Shown: piece by piece, positions 31,167-40,488 of the stretch
How the letters are laid out: each line of letters opens with the position of its first letter
Numbering within the stretch: the stretch's first letter is position 1
Assembly (NCBI RefSeq): GCF_007018905.1
Contig: NZ_CP041402.1
Span: 1,166,001 to 1,230,000, forward strand
DNA length: 64,000 nucleotides
From: Tardiphaga sp. vice304
Lineage (GTDB): Bacteria > Pseudomonadota > Alphaproteobacteria > Rhizobiales > Xanthobacteraceae
Reading direction: 5' to 3'
Position numbers and translations under genes: made by a program
The notes under the pieces: generated by a model
What the model was told of the DNA's origin: nothing
Database searches by the model: none
The model's input: only the letters and a program-made list of their open reading frames with translations

Positions 31167-31319
31167 TTAAGCACCGTCAAGAACAGCTCGCGCCTTGGAG
31201 GCGATCTGCTCGATGGTGAAAGGCTTGGATATGAAACTCACGTCCTGATCCAGCACGCCGTTGTGAATGACCGCGTTGCGACTGAACCCGGTCGTGAACA
31301 GGACCTTCAGCTTCGGCAG
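31167..31319 (-). pseudogene. response-regulator receiver C-terminal fragment
   Basis: On the minus strand this encodes LPKLKVLFTTGFSRNAVIHN, then the receiver lysine motif SFISKPFTIEQIASKARAVL and a stop at 31167. That is the last about 50 residues of a CheY-like receiver. The 5' part is removed exactly where an IS256 end begins (31320). Confidence 0.75.
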
Positions 31320-32250
31320 TGATCGTGTCCCAACGCGTGGTGTAGCTTCTTAATGGCCATCACGACTGCCGGCTTGGCCGGGCCGGTCAGGTTGCCACTG
31401 CGGGCAGCCCAACGATTGGGTTATCGCTGATGGGCGCGATAGTTTCCAGCGTCATGTAGCGGCACGCTGGACGGCCCATTCGTCGTTTTGTTCGAGCAGG
31501 ATGGCGCCGACGAGACGTCGGATGGCGGCCTCATTGGGGAAGATGCCGACGACCTCGGTGCGGCGCTTGATCTCGCCATTAAGACGCTCGATCGGATTGG
31601 TCGAGTGCAGCTTGGCGCGATGCGTCGCCGGAAAGCTCATGAAGGCCAGCACGTCGGGCTCGGCCTCGTGCATCAGCCTGACCAGCTTCGGGATTGTCGG
31701 CTGCAATTGATCGGCGACCTTGCGCCATTGCACTCGGGCGGCTTCGGCGTCGTCCTGGGCAAAGGCGGTGGCGATGAAGGCGGATACCACGCGCCGCCCG
31801 CTCTTGCCGGCATGGGCCAGCGCATTGCGCATGAAGTGGACGCGACAACGCTGCCAACTGGCGGTCAGCACCTTCGAGACCGTGGCCTTGATGCCCTCAT
31901 GGGCGTCGGAGATCACCAGCTTTACGCCGCGCAATCCGCGGCGGGCGAGCTTGCGCACGAACGCGGTCCAGAACGTCTCGGCCTCGGAGGGCCCGATGTC
32001 CATGCCGAGAATCTCGCGCCGCCCGTCATTGTTGACGCCGACTGCAATGATTGCCGCCACCGGGACGATGCGGCCGTTCTGGCGAACCTTCACATACTTG
32101 GCGTCGATCCACAGATACGGCCAGTCGCCTTCGATCGGCCGCTCCAGGAAGGCGTTGACGCGCTCATCGATTTCTTCGCACAGACGCGACACTTGACTTT
32201 TGGAGACGCCGCTCATTCCCATCGCCTTGACCAGATCATCGACAGAGCGC
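31320..32250 (-). mobile_element. IS256-family element, truncated copy 1
   Basis: Its right end (31320-31360) matches the right end of the intact copy at 58462-59884, through GATCGTGTCCCAACGCG and the segment CTACACCACG read on the other strand. The left third of the element is missing beyond about 32250. Confidence 0.85.
31387..32250 (-). pseudogene. IS256 transposase, 5'-truncated and frameshifted
   Basis: Nearly identical to residues from [13 protein letters not shown] onward of the 399-residue copy at 58619. It lacks the first about 118 residues, and a one-base deletion near 31453 turns QRARYMT into QRAAT-stop; the remaining C-terminus is readable in the next frame to 31387. It keeps the DDE core ([32 protein letters not shown]). 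A small substitution (AKYVKV for ATYLKV) separates it from the other copy. Confidence 0.9.
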
Positions 32251-32502
32251 CAGCTTGAAACAGGTCAAATTCCGGTTACGTCGCCTCGCGTTGGGATTGA
32301 TACACGGGCGACGACGCATCGATGGCGATCTTGAGAATATTTATGTCTTTCGTCTAGGAACCATTTCAGCTGGGGCGAGTAGGGAGGTGAGCAGCTTACA
32401 GTTTATCCCGATCCTACCGTCTCGATTGAGGGAATGTACCCTTGCGAGCCTGAAGCTGGCCCTTTTCAGAATTCTGATTAGGCAACTAAATGGAGCGATC
32501 TC

Positions 32503-33033
32503 ATGATTAAGGAATATTTTGTCGTTGGAGTTATCGCGACCGCTATGATGGCTGGAACGGCTTTGGCGCAGACCCCGGTGCCGGCTGTTAGGGCAGACAA
32601 TAACGCGATCGCCTTGGATCAGGCTTACAAAGGTCAGTGGCGGGTTTATAAGATGATTGGCCTTGACGTCTATAATCAAAATAATGAGAAGCTGGGTGAT
32701 ATCGAGGAATTGTTGACCGATCAGAACGGAAAGATTCAGGCTGCAATTCTTGGAGTTGGTGGTTTTCTTGGAATGGGAGAACGTAAGGTTGCAGTAAACT
32801 TTGACAAGCTCAAATTCGTCAATGAAGCCGTTCCATCAACAACGGCGGCGAACGCTCCCACAACCACTGCACCAGCAACAAATGTTGATAACAACGCGAG
32901 GACAACGACCGGCGCTGCCACAACAAACGTGCGCCCCGTCCGCACCGCGACTGAGCAGTGGTACCCGGATCACGCAGTTATCGACGCCACCAAGGATCAG
33001 CTAAAGGCAATGACTGAGTTTAAATACAACTAA
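32503..33033 (+). CDS. secreted PRC-barrel domain protein
   Basis: A 176-residue exported protein. A signal peptide (hydrophobic VVGVIATAMMAGTALA, cleavage after ALA) is followed by a PRC-barrel from about residue 48 (MIGLDVYNQNNEKLGDIEEL, GKIQAAILGVGGFLGMGERKVAV), then a Thr/Ala/Asn-rich linker (about 110-145) and a short tail EQWYPDHAVIDATKDQLKAM. GGAGCG precedes ATG 32503. Such proteins are common among periplasmic stress-related genes of Bradyrhizobiaceae; the molecular role is not known. It is followed by a CsbD-like gene 85 bp away. Confidence 0.85.
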   Translation: MIKEYFVVGVIATAMMAGTALAQTPVPAVRADNNAIALDQAYKGQWRVYKMIGLDVYNQNNEKLGDIEELLTDQNGKIQAAILGVGGFLGMGERKVAVNFDKLKFVNEAVPSTTAANAPTTTAPATNVDNNARTTTGAATTNVRPVRTATEQWYPDHAVIDATKDQLKAMTEFKYN

Positions 33034-33118
33034 TCGAAAAAAACATATGTGGTCTCCGCGATAATAACCGGCAGACCTTTCGTAAGTGGCATAATTTCAT
33101 CTCAAATCTGGGAGATCC

Positions 33119-33322
33119 ATGATGGACTGGAATCGAGTGGAAGGAAATTGGAAAGAGTTCCAAGGCAAGGTGAAGGAAAAGTGGGGCAAGCTCACTGACG
33201 ATGATCTCACCGCAATCAACGGGAAGCGCGACCAGCTAGAAGGTCGGCTGCAACAGAGATATGGTTTTGCGAAGGATCAAGCACGCAAAGACATAGACAC
33301 TTGGTTTTCCGCCCTCAAGTAA
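33119..33322 (+). CDS. CsbD-family stress protein
   Basis: A 67-residue hydrophilic protein with the CsbD pattern WNRVEGNWKEFQGKVKEKWG followed by LTDDDLTAINGKRDQLEGRL. CsbD proteins accumulate in general stress; biochemical activity is unknown. A GGGAG ribosome site precedes 33119; the second Met (33122) is equally possible. The gene is followed by a strong hairpin. Confidence 0.92.
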   Translation: MMDWNRVEGNWKEFQGKVKEKWGKLTDDDLTAINGKRDQLEGRLQQRYGFAKDQARKDIDTWFSALK

Positions 33323-33332
33323 TATGAGGATA

Positions 33333-33358
33333 GTGGCCGGGGGATTTGAACCCCGGCC
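33333..33358 (+). terminator. GC-rich hairpin after the CsbD gene
   Basis: Stem GGCCGGGG/CCCCGGCC with loop GATTTGAA, 11 bp after the stop at 33322. No long T run follows. The loop resembles a tRNA T-arm, but no other tRNA part is present. From 33359 to 33680 nothing was recognised. Confidence 0.5.
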
Positions 33359-33680
33359 ATCATCAACACCGCACTTCCTGAGCAAAATTCTTAAGGCTGG
33401 CTTTCTCCTAATTGGTGGGTGACCAGTTTTGCGGGGTTGGGATTTAGACCGCTCACGATAACTTCCCCTTGCTCGCCGCACTCGCGCTTACGCTTGCCAC
33501 CGAGCCATAGCGCGCCGCCGCCGCGATCGGAATCGCCTTACAATTCTCCTCGCGGCCACTCCGTCACACCAAACAATAGACAATCAATTCGAAATAAGTC
33601 TACAATCGGCCTTCGTTGGGCAAGACCTCTGAACCCTATCGGGCGGTAATCCGCAGGAAGATTGGACATTCAGCCGATGC

Positions 33681-33694
33681 TTGATTTGGCGCAA
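33681..33694 (+). promoter_or_regulatory. FixK-like half-symmetric box
   Basis: TTGA-N6-GCAA (TTGATTTGGCGCAA) fits the relaxed rhizobial FixK2 consensus TTG(A/C)-N6-(T/G)CAA and lies 32 bp upstream of the MFS start at 33727. Short and possibly by chance. Confidence 0.35.
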
Positions 33695-33726
33695 GTTTGC
33701 TATCCGGAAGCCTGCTAGTTTTCCTC

Positions 33727-34944
33727 ATGAATTTCGAAATCCGCCGGGTTCTGGCTGTAACGTGGCGCGACGTGCCGACGAGCGTTTGGGCGCTCGGCTT
33801 CGTCTCCTTGTTAATGGACGTCTCCTCCGAGCTCATTCATAGCTTGCTGCCGGTTTTCCTCGTGACGGGGATGGGTGCCAGCGCGGTGACCGTCGGGTTG
33901 ATCGAGGGTGCTGCCGAGGCGACGGCAGCCGTTGCCAAGGTTTTTTCCGGTGTCCTTTCCGACCGAATTGGCAAACGCAAGCTCCTGGTCGGCATCGGCT
34001 ACGGACTGGCTGCCGTCACCAAGCCGGTGTTCCCGCTCGCGGGAACGGCATGGGAAGTTCTGGCTGCGCGCTTCGTCGATCGTATCGGCAAGGGCATCCG
34101 GGACGCTCCCCGCGATGCGCTCGTGGCCGACATTACGCCGATCGAGATCCGTGGCGCCGCCTACGGCATCCGTCAGGCGTTGGATACTGTCGGAGGTCTT
34201 GTGGGTCCGTTGCTGGCGATGGCCCTGATGGCGCTCTATGCCAACGACTTCCGCGCCGTGTTCTGGTGGGCGGTGGTGCCGGCGGCCCTTGCTGTGCTTC
34301 TGGTCGTGGTGGGAGTGCAAGAGCCTGATGGTGTCAAGCGAACTGCAACCCGCGGCTGGCCGATCCGCCGGGACGAACTCAAGCGCCTTTCCCCGGCCTT
34401 TTGGATGGTCGTTGCAATTGGTTTGGCGTTCACTTTGGCGCGCTTCAGCCAAGCCTTTCTCGTGCTGAAGGCGCAGGCCGAAGGACTTGGGTTAGCGCTG
34501 ATCCCGCTGGTGTTCGTATGGATGAACCTGATCTACGCTTTGATGGCGACGCCGGCCGGAATTCTCTCGGACAAGATGGGACGGATGAAGCTGCTTCTTT
34601 GCGGGCTGGTGGCGCTGGTCGTCGCCGATCTAACGCTGGCCTTTATTCCCGGGCTCGGGGGCGTGTTCGCAGGCGTTGGCCTCTGGGGTCTTTATTTGGG
34701 ATTGTCGCAGGGGCTGTTGTCGGCACTCGTGGCTGATACCGCTCCTGAAGACTTGCGAGGCACGGCCTTCGGCCTGTTTAATCTGGTAACCGCCGGCGGG
34801 CTGCTGATCGCGAGCGTCCTTGCTGGCTGGCTGTGGCAAACCTTCGGCCCGACGGCAACGTTTCTCGCCGGCGTGGCCTTTTCAGCCTTCGCGATCCTCA
34901 TCATGATCGTTGCCATGAAGGCAGGACCAAAACCAGCGAGCTAA
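33727..34944 (+). CDS. MFS transporter
   Basis: A 405-residue major-facilitator protein with about 12 membrane helices. The MFS loop 2-3 signature is present (SGVLSDRIGKRKLLVGIGYG), and the pattern repeats in the second half (AGILSDKMGRMKLLLCGLVA). ATG 33727 (MNFEIRRVLA) is chosen over an in-frame TTG at 33697. The family relates to drug or metabolite exporters; the substrate is unknown. It is intact, with convincing helices to the end. Confidence 0.88.
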   Translation: MNFEIRRVLAVTWRDVPTSVWALGFVSLLMDVSSELIHSLLPVFLVTGMGASAVTVGLIEGAAEATAAVAKVFSGVLSDRIGKRKLLVGIGYGLAAVTKPVFPLAGTAWEVLAARFVDRIGKGIRDAPRDALVADITPIEIRGAAYGIRQALDTVGGLVGPLLAMALMALYANDFRAVFWWAVVPAALAVLLVVVGVQEPDGVKRTATRGWPIRRDELKRLSPAFWMVVAIGLAFTLARFSQAFLVLKAQAEGLGLALIPLVFVWMNLIYALMATPAGILSDKMGRMKLLLCGLVALVVADLTLAFIPGLGGVFAGVGLWGLYLGLSQGLLSALVADTAPEDLRGTAFGLFNLVTAGGLLIASVLAGWLWQTFGPTATFLAGVAFSAFAILIMIVAMKAGPKPAS

Positions 34945-35022
34945 GACGCGCCGTTTTTTGAATGCCGCGCTGGGCCAGAAAGCGATTGTCGAAGACGGGC
35001 AGATTTCGAAGGAAGTTGCTGA

Positions 35023-35244
35023 ATGCATGAGGACATACTAGCGAAGCTGGAGCAACGTCTCGGACGCGTGCATGCGAAGCAGCGATTAGGAATCGAGACT
35101 GCCCACGAAGCGCAAGTGTTCGGCCAAGGCATCAATTTCTTTCACATCGAGAATTGGTATTCAGTCCATTCGGTGATTCGAAACACGCTTAAGCTGGCTG
35201 GTCTCTTCGAGCGAGGCAAAAGGAATGCGGAACGCATTGTCGTT
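35023..35244 (+). pseudogene. metallophosphoesterase-like N-terminal fragment
   Basis: About 73 residues (ILAKLEQRLGRVHAKQRLGI, INFFHIENWYSVHSVIRNTL, LFERGKRNAERI) that resemble the N-terminus of alphaproteobacterial metallophosphoesterases. The catalytic motifs would lie further on and are absent: the sequence stops at a junction near 35245, where an opposite-strand epimerase fragment begins. Family call from memory of the IENWYS motif. Confidence 0.5.
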
Positions 35245-35592
35245 TCCTGAAACGTGGGCGAGCCGCTCGACTCCGGCTCGGTGTGCTTGAGCTGCTACCC
35301 GTTCGGCAGATTCGACATGCACGGAATGAAACGTCTCATGTCCGTGCTCGACGTAAACACTGACTGCATTTACCACACCGAAAGCGCCCGCAAGTGCATC
35401 AGCGACTGACCGCTCGTCATGAATGTTGGCCTCGACCGATTGAATTTGCGGATCAAGACCGAACAGCCTGTGCCCTCGATCCGGATGCCTTGATGCAATC
35501 TGAACGGAAAACCCGTGCTTACGGAGATGCCGAACGACGCGGCGGCCGAGAAACCCGGTTCCGCCGAAAACGGTAACGGTGCGATCGTTCAT
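35245..35592 (-). pseudogene. NAD(P)-dependent epimerase/NDUFA9-like N-terminal fragment
   Basis: Starts at ATG 35592 with the Rossmann motif VTVFGGTGFLGRRVVRHLRK, followed by EANIHDERSVADALAGAFGV and VERLAHVSG. This is the NAD-binding half of an NDUFA9/atypical short-chain dehydrogenase. After LAHVSG (about 35245) the frame enters antisense of the metallophosphoesterase fragment, so the C-terminal half is lost. Confidence 0.75.
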
Positions 35593-35670
35593 GGCCGTCG
35601 AACCTCAAATTAGTCAAACCACGCCGGGGCTGTCTCGACCGTACGGTTTCAGGTCACGTAAACGGCATGT

Positions 35671-35995
35671 CTAATCGCCGCTATCCATGACGTGGGCAAC
35701 CTCGAACAGATGGGGATCGATCCCTTCCGCTACCTGATCGAACTGACGCACTCCTTGCGAAATTCCGGCGATTTGTGAGCCGACTGCAAGAGATCGCGAC
35801 TCTGCCATTGGAGGTAGTTGACGATGCGGCGCCCGTCGAGGCTGCGATGTAGGCTGATAGAGAAAAACCCCGGCTGGCGCGCCATGAAGCGAGCTCGCTC
35901 AGTCATCAATGACAGCGCCTCGCCTGCTTCCCCGGCTCGGACTCGATGACCGTGATCTGAGTTACGGGCTGATTGCCGGTTCGGATGTGTGGCAT
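35671..35995 (-). pseudogene. antibiotic-biosynthesis-monooxygenase (ABM) fold protein, two frameshifts
   Basis: Read in three pieces on the minus strand: MPHIRTGNQPVTQITVIESE from 35995; ALSLMTERARFMARQPGFFS, LHRSLDGRRIVNYLQWQSRD and SAHKSPEFRKE; then RQFDQVAEGIDPHLFEVAHV to a stop at 35671. Together these give about 105 residues, the size of a full ABM heme-degrading/quinol-monooxygenase fold. Single-base lesions near 35925 and 35760 break it. Confidence 0.7.
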
Positions 35996-36239
35996 AGACG
36001 GCCTCACTTGATTGGCAAAGGATTTACCGTATCACTGCTAGGTAACCCCCACCCGATGCTGACGAACGCTAGTCTAGCATTCTGCTGGGGTACACAGAAG
36101 CCATAAGGCGGCGTCCGCACGGCTTCGGGCGTGGCCGCGGCCCGGACCATTCCCGAGAAGCCGATTTGGTTCTTTTCCTCGTCATTAAGACACACTCCTC
36201 CCGTCGTGATGACGCATCCGACGCCTTCAGTCCCTACGC

Positions 36240-36370
36240 TGGAGCCGGTCTTGGTCGCAGTCCCGCGATCAGCCGCAAGATTTCCTGGAAATTCCTCCGA
36301 CACCGCCACCTCGGCCATCTGAGAGATGACGTAGCGGCCATGGCGCACCACTTTGGCGCCGATCTTCACG
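36240..36370 (-). pseudogene. IS1380-family transposase C-terminal fragment
   Basis: VKIGAKVVRHGRYVISQMAE followed by VAV resembles the end of IS1380 transposases. Only about 40 residues are recognisable; the upstream part is replaced by an IS6 fragment. Confidence 0.5.
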
Positions 36371-36479
36371 AGTTTTCCCCAGCTCGTTAGCGACCACTGT
36401 TTGACCGCCGCGGCGGCAACAGGACCGCAGGCCTACGCCGCCGTGCAGGGCGCCATCGCATCCTGGATCGGGCGGGTCG

Positions 36480-36765
36480 TGCTGTTCGGGTCGCCAAAGG
36501 TAGACCATGCGGCCATCGATTTTCAGATAGACTTTCGTCCAGATGCCAGGTTGTGTGAGGCTTGGCCCGGCGTTTGCGCAACCGCTGCGATCATCGCTCC
36601 GAAATGGTTCACCCAGCACTGAATCGTCTCGTAGGATACCGTGATGCCGCGCTCCGCCAACAAATCTTCGACGTCGCGAAAACTCAGGGTGAATCGGAGA
36701 TAGAGCCAGATCGAGTGCTGAACGATCTCAGGGGGAACCGATGCTCGCTGTAACTGATTGTCTGC
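36480..36765 (-). pseudogene. IS6-family transposase fragment, frameshifted
   Basis: Minus strand from about 36765: VPPEIVQHSIWLYLRFTLSF, RDVEDLLAERGITVSYETIQ and CWVNHFG give the helix-turn-helix of an IS6 transposase. After a frameshift, RAKPHTTWHLDES and then YLKIDGRMVYLWR (another frame) give the start of the DDE core. The rest is missing. Confidence 0.75.
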
Positions 36766-36916
36766 AGCATCAAGGCTTTACTCAACATCCTTTGACGATT
36801 CATGCTGCCGCTCACATGGTTGATCTCGTAGAGGGATGCGAGAAAGTCCAACCTCGCTAGAAGGCGAAGCTACGATCGACGTTGGCGCACGCCCTGCTCA
36901 TTAGCTTGACGGCCTA

Positions 36917-36941
36917 GGAACATCCGCGCGCCGCGCCCGTT
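36917..36941 (+). promoter_or_regulatory. EcfG-type general-stress promoter
   Basis: GGAAC (36917-36921), 16-bp spacer, CGTT (36938-36941): exact consensus of the alphaproteobacterial EcfG sigma factor. It lies 35 bp upstream of the DJ-1/PfpI start at 36977. Confidence 0.7.
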
Positions 36942-36976
36942 AGCAAGAGAGGGTGTTTCAGAACACGAAGCAAGCT

Positions 36977-37096
36977 ATGCAGCTCTCTGGCAAAAAAATC
37001 GCGATACTCGCCTCTAACGGTTTTGAGCAATCGGAACTCGAAGGGCCGCGCGATCGGTTGAAGGCAGCCGGCGCCACCGTTCGTTTTCAGTTTTGA
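36977..37096 (+). pseudogene. DJ-1/PfpI-family N-terminal fragment
   Basis: ATG 36977 opens with KKIAILASNGFEQSELEGPR and then DRLKAAGATV, the beta-alpha-beta start of DJ-1/PfpI/YhbO-type proteases and glyoxalases. It ends at a TGA after 39 residues, before the nucleophile-elbow cysteine. The EcfG promoter in front is intact, so a short transcript reading into the CYTH-CHAD gene at 37160 is possible. Confidence 0.75.
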
Positions 37097-37159
37097 TCGA
37101 AAAATGCTTTCTTCCACGCAATTTCGTTGCCGGCAAAAACGGATGGTTCAGATAGCGCG

Positions 37160-38692
37160 ATGGGAACCGAAACTGAATTGAAGTTTGAGGTTTCTCCAAG
37201 CGATTTGAGGAAGCTTACAACCGCGCGCACTCTGCGTCGACGCGATGGCATGCCGGCAAAGGAAGAATATCTCGCGTCGATCTACTTCGACACCGACAAG
37301 CACGAGCTCAGAACAAAGGGCGTCTCGCTGCGCGTGAGGCAAAGCGGAGACAAACGTGTTCAGACGATTAAGACCGCGGCGACCGATGTCCCGTTCAGCC
37401 GTAGCGAGTGGAACCACAAGATTGACAGCGACGAGCTTGATTTTCGCGCTGCGCGTGGAACCGCGCTGGCGCCTATGCTAACAAAGAGACTTAAACGACA
37501 GCTCATGCCAATTTTCGAAACGCGCATACTTCGCAGGACTGTGCCTTTCCGCAAAGGCGGGAGCCGCATCGAAATGGCACTCGACGAGGGTCAAGTGCGC
37601 GCGGGGCAGAAGTGGGCGCCCATCACCGAAGTCGAGCTTGAGCTCAAGGGCGGCAATCCTGCCGACTTGTTCAAGCTGGCCCGAGTAATCGGGGGACTTG
37701 TGCCTGCAAAATTGGCGCTTAAAAGCAAATCCGAGCGAGGCTACGATCTCACTGCGGCCAAAACCGAACTGGCTGTCCAAGGCCAAAATATTATACTCCA
37801 GCGCGGCATAAGCACGGTCGATGCATTTCGCATCATCGGGCGGTCTATCTTGCGGCAACTGGCCGCAAACGAGCCAGCAGTAAGGGAGTCGGATCCCAAA
37901 GGCTTGCATCAGATGCGCGTCGGCTTACGCCGGCTTCGTGCTGCCATCTCGGTGTTCTCAGAATTTCTCGGCGACAAGCAGACAGAACGGATTAAAGGCG
38001 AGCTCAAATGGCTGACCGGCAAGCTCGGTCCGGCGCGCGACCTTGATGTAATGGGAACCAAGATCAAACAGTTGCGCAAGGCGGCGCCAGCGAAGCGTGC
38101 TCTGAAAGAGTTCTCAGCCGAACTCGCGGTCCAGCGTACCAACGCCTTTGCAAAGGCTAAGGATGCCGTCAATTCCACCCGTTACCGTTGTCTCCTGCTC
38201 GATGCATTGCAATGGATTGAGGCTGGTGATTGGGCTAAACAGCCTTCGATCGCGTCGGGCCATCCGCGCATTGAGCAGTTTGCCAAGGATGTCCTCACAC
38301 GACGTAGCAAGAAGGCGATGAAAAAGGCGAATGAGTTTGAACAACTTGACCCGCACCAGCGCCACAAGCTGCGAATCGCGATCAAGAAGCTGCGCTATTC
38401 CACTGACTTTTTCTACAGCCTGTTTTCTGGGCGCAAGATGAACGCGCATCTGTCCGGCTTCAAAGATCGCCTTAAAGACTTGCAGGATTGCCTCGGAGTT
38501 CTCAACGACATCGTCGTACGTCAGAAATTGGCTCCTAAAATCGCCGTCGGTAGCGAGCGCACGAAACGGCGCGCGCGCACGCTTTCAGCCGGTGCAGCCT
38601 TCGGTCGCGAACAAACTGAAATCGAACCTCTCCTGAAGGCGGCAGCCAAAGCCGCGCGCAAATTCGCGCATGCAAAGCGCTTCTGGACATGA
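37160..38692 (+). CDS. CYTH-CHAD domain protein
   Basis: A 510-residue cytoplasmic protein. The CYTH triphosphatase-tunnel domain (1 to about 205) opens with the ExExK signature ETELKFEV and keeps the basic strand motifs VSLRVRQSGDKRVQTIKTAA and ITEVELELKGG. The CHAD domain (about 220-505) is helical with repeated histidine motifs (GLHQMRVGLRRLRAAI, HKLRIAIKKLRYSTDFF). CYTH domains bind or hydrolyse triphosphates, and CHAD binds polyphosphate. ATG 37160 is preferred over an in-frame TTG at 37127. It may be served by the EcfG promoter at 36917. Confidence 0.92.
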   Translation: MGTETELKFEVSPSDLRKLTTARTLRRRDGMPAKEEYLASIYFDTDKHELRTKGVSLRVRQSGDKRVQTIKTAATDVPFSRSEWNHKIDSDELDFRAARGTALAPMLTKRLKRQLMPIFETRILRRTVPFRKGGSRIEMALDEGQVRAGQKWAPITEVELELKGGNPADLFKLARVIGGLVPAKLALKSKSERGYDLTAAKTELAVQGQNIILQRGISTVDAFRIIGRSILRQLAANEPAVRESDPKGLHQMRVGLRRLRAAISVFSEFLGDKQTERIKGELKWLTGKLGPARDLDVMGTKIKQLRKAAPAKRALKEFSAELAVQRTNAFAKAKDAVNSTRYRCLLLDALQWIEAGDWAKQPSIASGHPRIEQFAKDVLTRRSKKAMKKANEFEQLDPHQRHKLRIAIKKLRYSTDFFYSLFSGRKMNAHLSGFKDRLKDLQDCLGVLNDIVVRQKLAPKIAVGSERTKRRARTLSAGAAFGREQTEIEPLLKAAAKAARKFAHAKRFWT

Positions 38693-39085
38693 GGTGTTAC
38701 AAATGGTAAGCAATTGTGACCAGCGGAACGAAGTCGCTACCGTTAATGCCGCAGTGCTCGTTGCGTCATGTTTCGCAGCCCGGCCAATCGAAGTCCGTTC
38801 TGATCTGCGTTGTTTGGCTCGCAAGCCTGTCACGAGGCTTGAAATCGCTGAACATATTCGCAAATAGGCCGTAGCGGGCAAGCGCGATCTAACTGCGTTA
38901 TGAGTTTTGCTTTTAAGAAGCTTGTTGCCGCAGTCTATAGAACTGCTTGCGCGCATGCGCGGTCGAGATGAACTCCGATAGAGACTTCATCCCGATCGGC
39001 CCATTAGCGTTCTCAAAGGTGGTATTAGCGTTGGTAGGGCCAAGAACGTCGCCCGAGCCAGCGCAAGCATATCGCTTTGTCGTGT
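38693..39085. other. non-coding stretch with one doubtful short frame
   Basis: A 54-codon frame from ATG 38703 to 38867 begins 8 bp after the CYTH-CHAD stop, but no similarity or ribosome site supports it. The rest, up to the IS5 element at 39090, shows nothing. Confidence 0.4.
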
Positions 39086-39089
39086 CTAG

Positions 39090-40357
39090 CAGTCCGCTGA
39101 AAAACCCAAAATCCGACTATTTTCTTGCCAGCGGACAGGCGCGATGCTGGTGTAGTTAGCTGATCGGGCGTCGCGCGTCGTCGCCTGGACGGCGTGGAGG
39201 CTATGCGGCGAGCAGTTTTGGAATGGGGATCAGGTTGTAGGCGATTAGGTTGAGCATGAAGTCGGCGGCGACAGCGCCGATGCCGCGATGTTTGGTCTTG
39301 CGCATCGTGCCGTGTTGCTTGCCCCATCCGAAGATGCATTCGATCATCGGGCGCCGTGTCTGCGACATACCATAGCCCTCGTGGCGGGTGGTTCGCTCGT
39401 CGATCGCGCTGCGACGGCTGCGGCCGGTCTTGCCGATTGTATTGTTCTGCGTCACATGCGGCGTCACCTCGATGGCGCGCAGATTGGCGACATGATCGGC
39501 GGTGTCATAGGCCTTGTCCGCGCCGGCGGTGATGCGCCGGCCGGCCTGTTTGGCCTTGGCCTTGAGCATCTTCTCCGCGGCGCGACGCTCGGCGGTGCCG
39601 CTGGCATGCGTCACCATCCCGGCGACCGCCAGACCATTGCGGTTCTCCATGGTGGCATGGCCCATGTAGCAGAGCCTGGCCTCGCGGCCGGTGGCCTTGC
39701 GGTAGAGCCGGCTGTCGGGATCGCTGGTGGAGGCATGGGTGTCGTTCTTGCGGGTCTGGCCATGGAAGTTGGTGCCGTCGTCGCCGTCACTGCCGTCCTT
39801 GGGGCGGAAGCTCTTGTGGGAAGCCCAGGCTTCGATCAGCGTGCCGTCCACCGAGAAATGCTCGTCCGACAACAGCGCCTTGACCTCGGCGAGGTTCAGA
39901 AGCCTGGTCATGAACTTCGTGAACACGTCGCCGTTCTGCAGTCGCTCGCGGTTCTTCGTGAAGGTGGTCGGGTTCCAGACCCGGTCGTCCGGCGACAGCC
40001 CCACGAACCAGCGATACAATAGATTGTAGTCCAGTTGCTCCATCAGCTGGCGTTCCGAGCGGATGCCATAGAACACCTGCAGCAGCAGCGCGCTGAGCAA
40101 TTGCTCAGGCGGGATCGACGGACGACCTTCCTTCGCATAGAGGCTGGAAAAGCTGCGGCTCATCTCGCCCAGCACATCACGGACTAGCGCCCGGACTTTC
40201 CTCAGCGGATGGTTCTGGGGCACCCGCGCATCCGGCGAGATATATGAAAACAGCCCGCCTTGATCCTCGAATGTCCCGCGCATGCCGACCTCCACCGATT
40301 CTCGACCAAATTGAATCAGGAAATGAACGCCGCCGCGAGGGATTTTTCAGCAAACTG
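39090..40357 (-). mobile_element. IS5-family element with CTAG target duplication
   Basis: 1268 bp bounded by inverted repeats CAGTCCGCTGAAAAACCC (left) and CAGTTTGCTGAAAAATCCC (right, complement). CTAG stands directly outside both ends (39086-39089 and 40358-40361). Complete and apparently intact. Confidence 0.88.
39201..40283 (-). CDS. IS5-family transposase
   Basis: A 360-residue DDE transposase from ATG 40283 (MRGTFEDQGGLFSYISPDAR); an upstream ATG at 40295 is in frame. The N-terminal dimerisation/DNA-binding part has PSIPPEQLLSALLLQVFYGI. The DDE core begins at FSVDGTLIEAWASHKSF and includes GADKAYDT and RPMIECIFGWGKQHG. No lesion, so probably active. Confidence 0.93.
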   Translation of the reverse strand: MRGTFEDQGGLFSYISPDARVPQNHPLRKVRALVRDVLGEMSRSFSSLYAKEGRPSIPPEQLLSALLLQVFYGIRSERQLMEQLDYNLLYRWFVGLSPDDRVWNPTTFTKNRERLQNGDVFTKFMTRLLNLAEVKALLSDEHFSVDGTLIEAWASHKSFRPKDGSDGDDGTNFHGQTRKNDTHASTSDPDSRLYRKATGREARLCYMGHATMENRNGLAVAGMVTHASGTAERRAAEKMLKAKAKQAGRRITAGADKAYDTADHVANLRAIEVTPHVTQNNTIGKTGRSRRSAIDERTTRHEGYGMSQTRRPMIECIFGWGKQHGTMRKTKHRGIGAVAADFMLNLIAYNLIPIPKLLAA

Positions 40358-40488
40358 CTAGTGCCGATCAGCGAGTGCGAGTCAGCATTAGGTAAGCTAT
40401 CCAAGCCCTCAATCAGAGCCCGTAATCTTGTAAATGCTTGGTGACGTGCCCAGTCGCATGGTGCGGCTCGCATCGCAGGGAGATCGAA

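Noticed and set aside
33333..33358. Sequence resembling a tRNA T-arm and acceptor end (complement GGTTCAAATCC), which might be an attachment-site remnant.
   Set aside because: No anticodon or D-arm parts on either side and no matching repeat elsewhere in the window; a GC-rich terminator after the CsbD gene explains it better.
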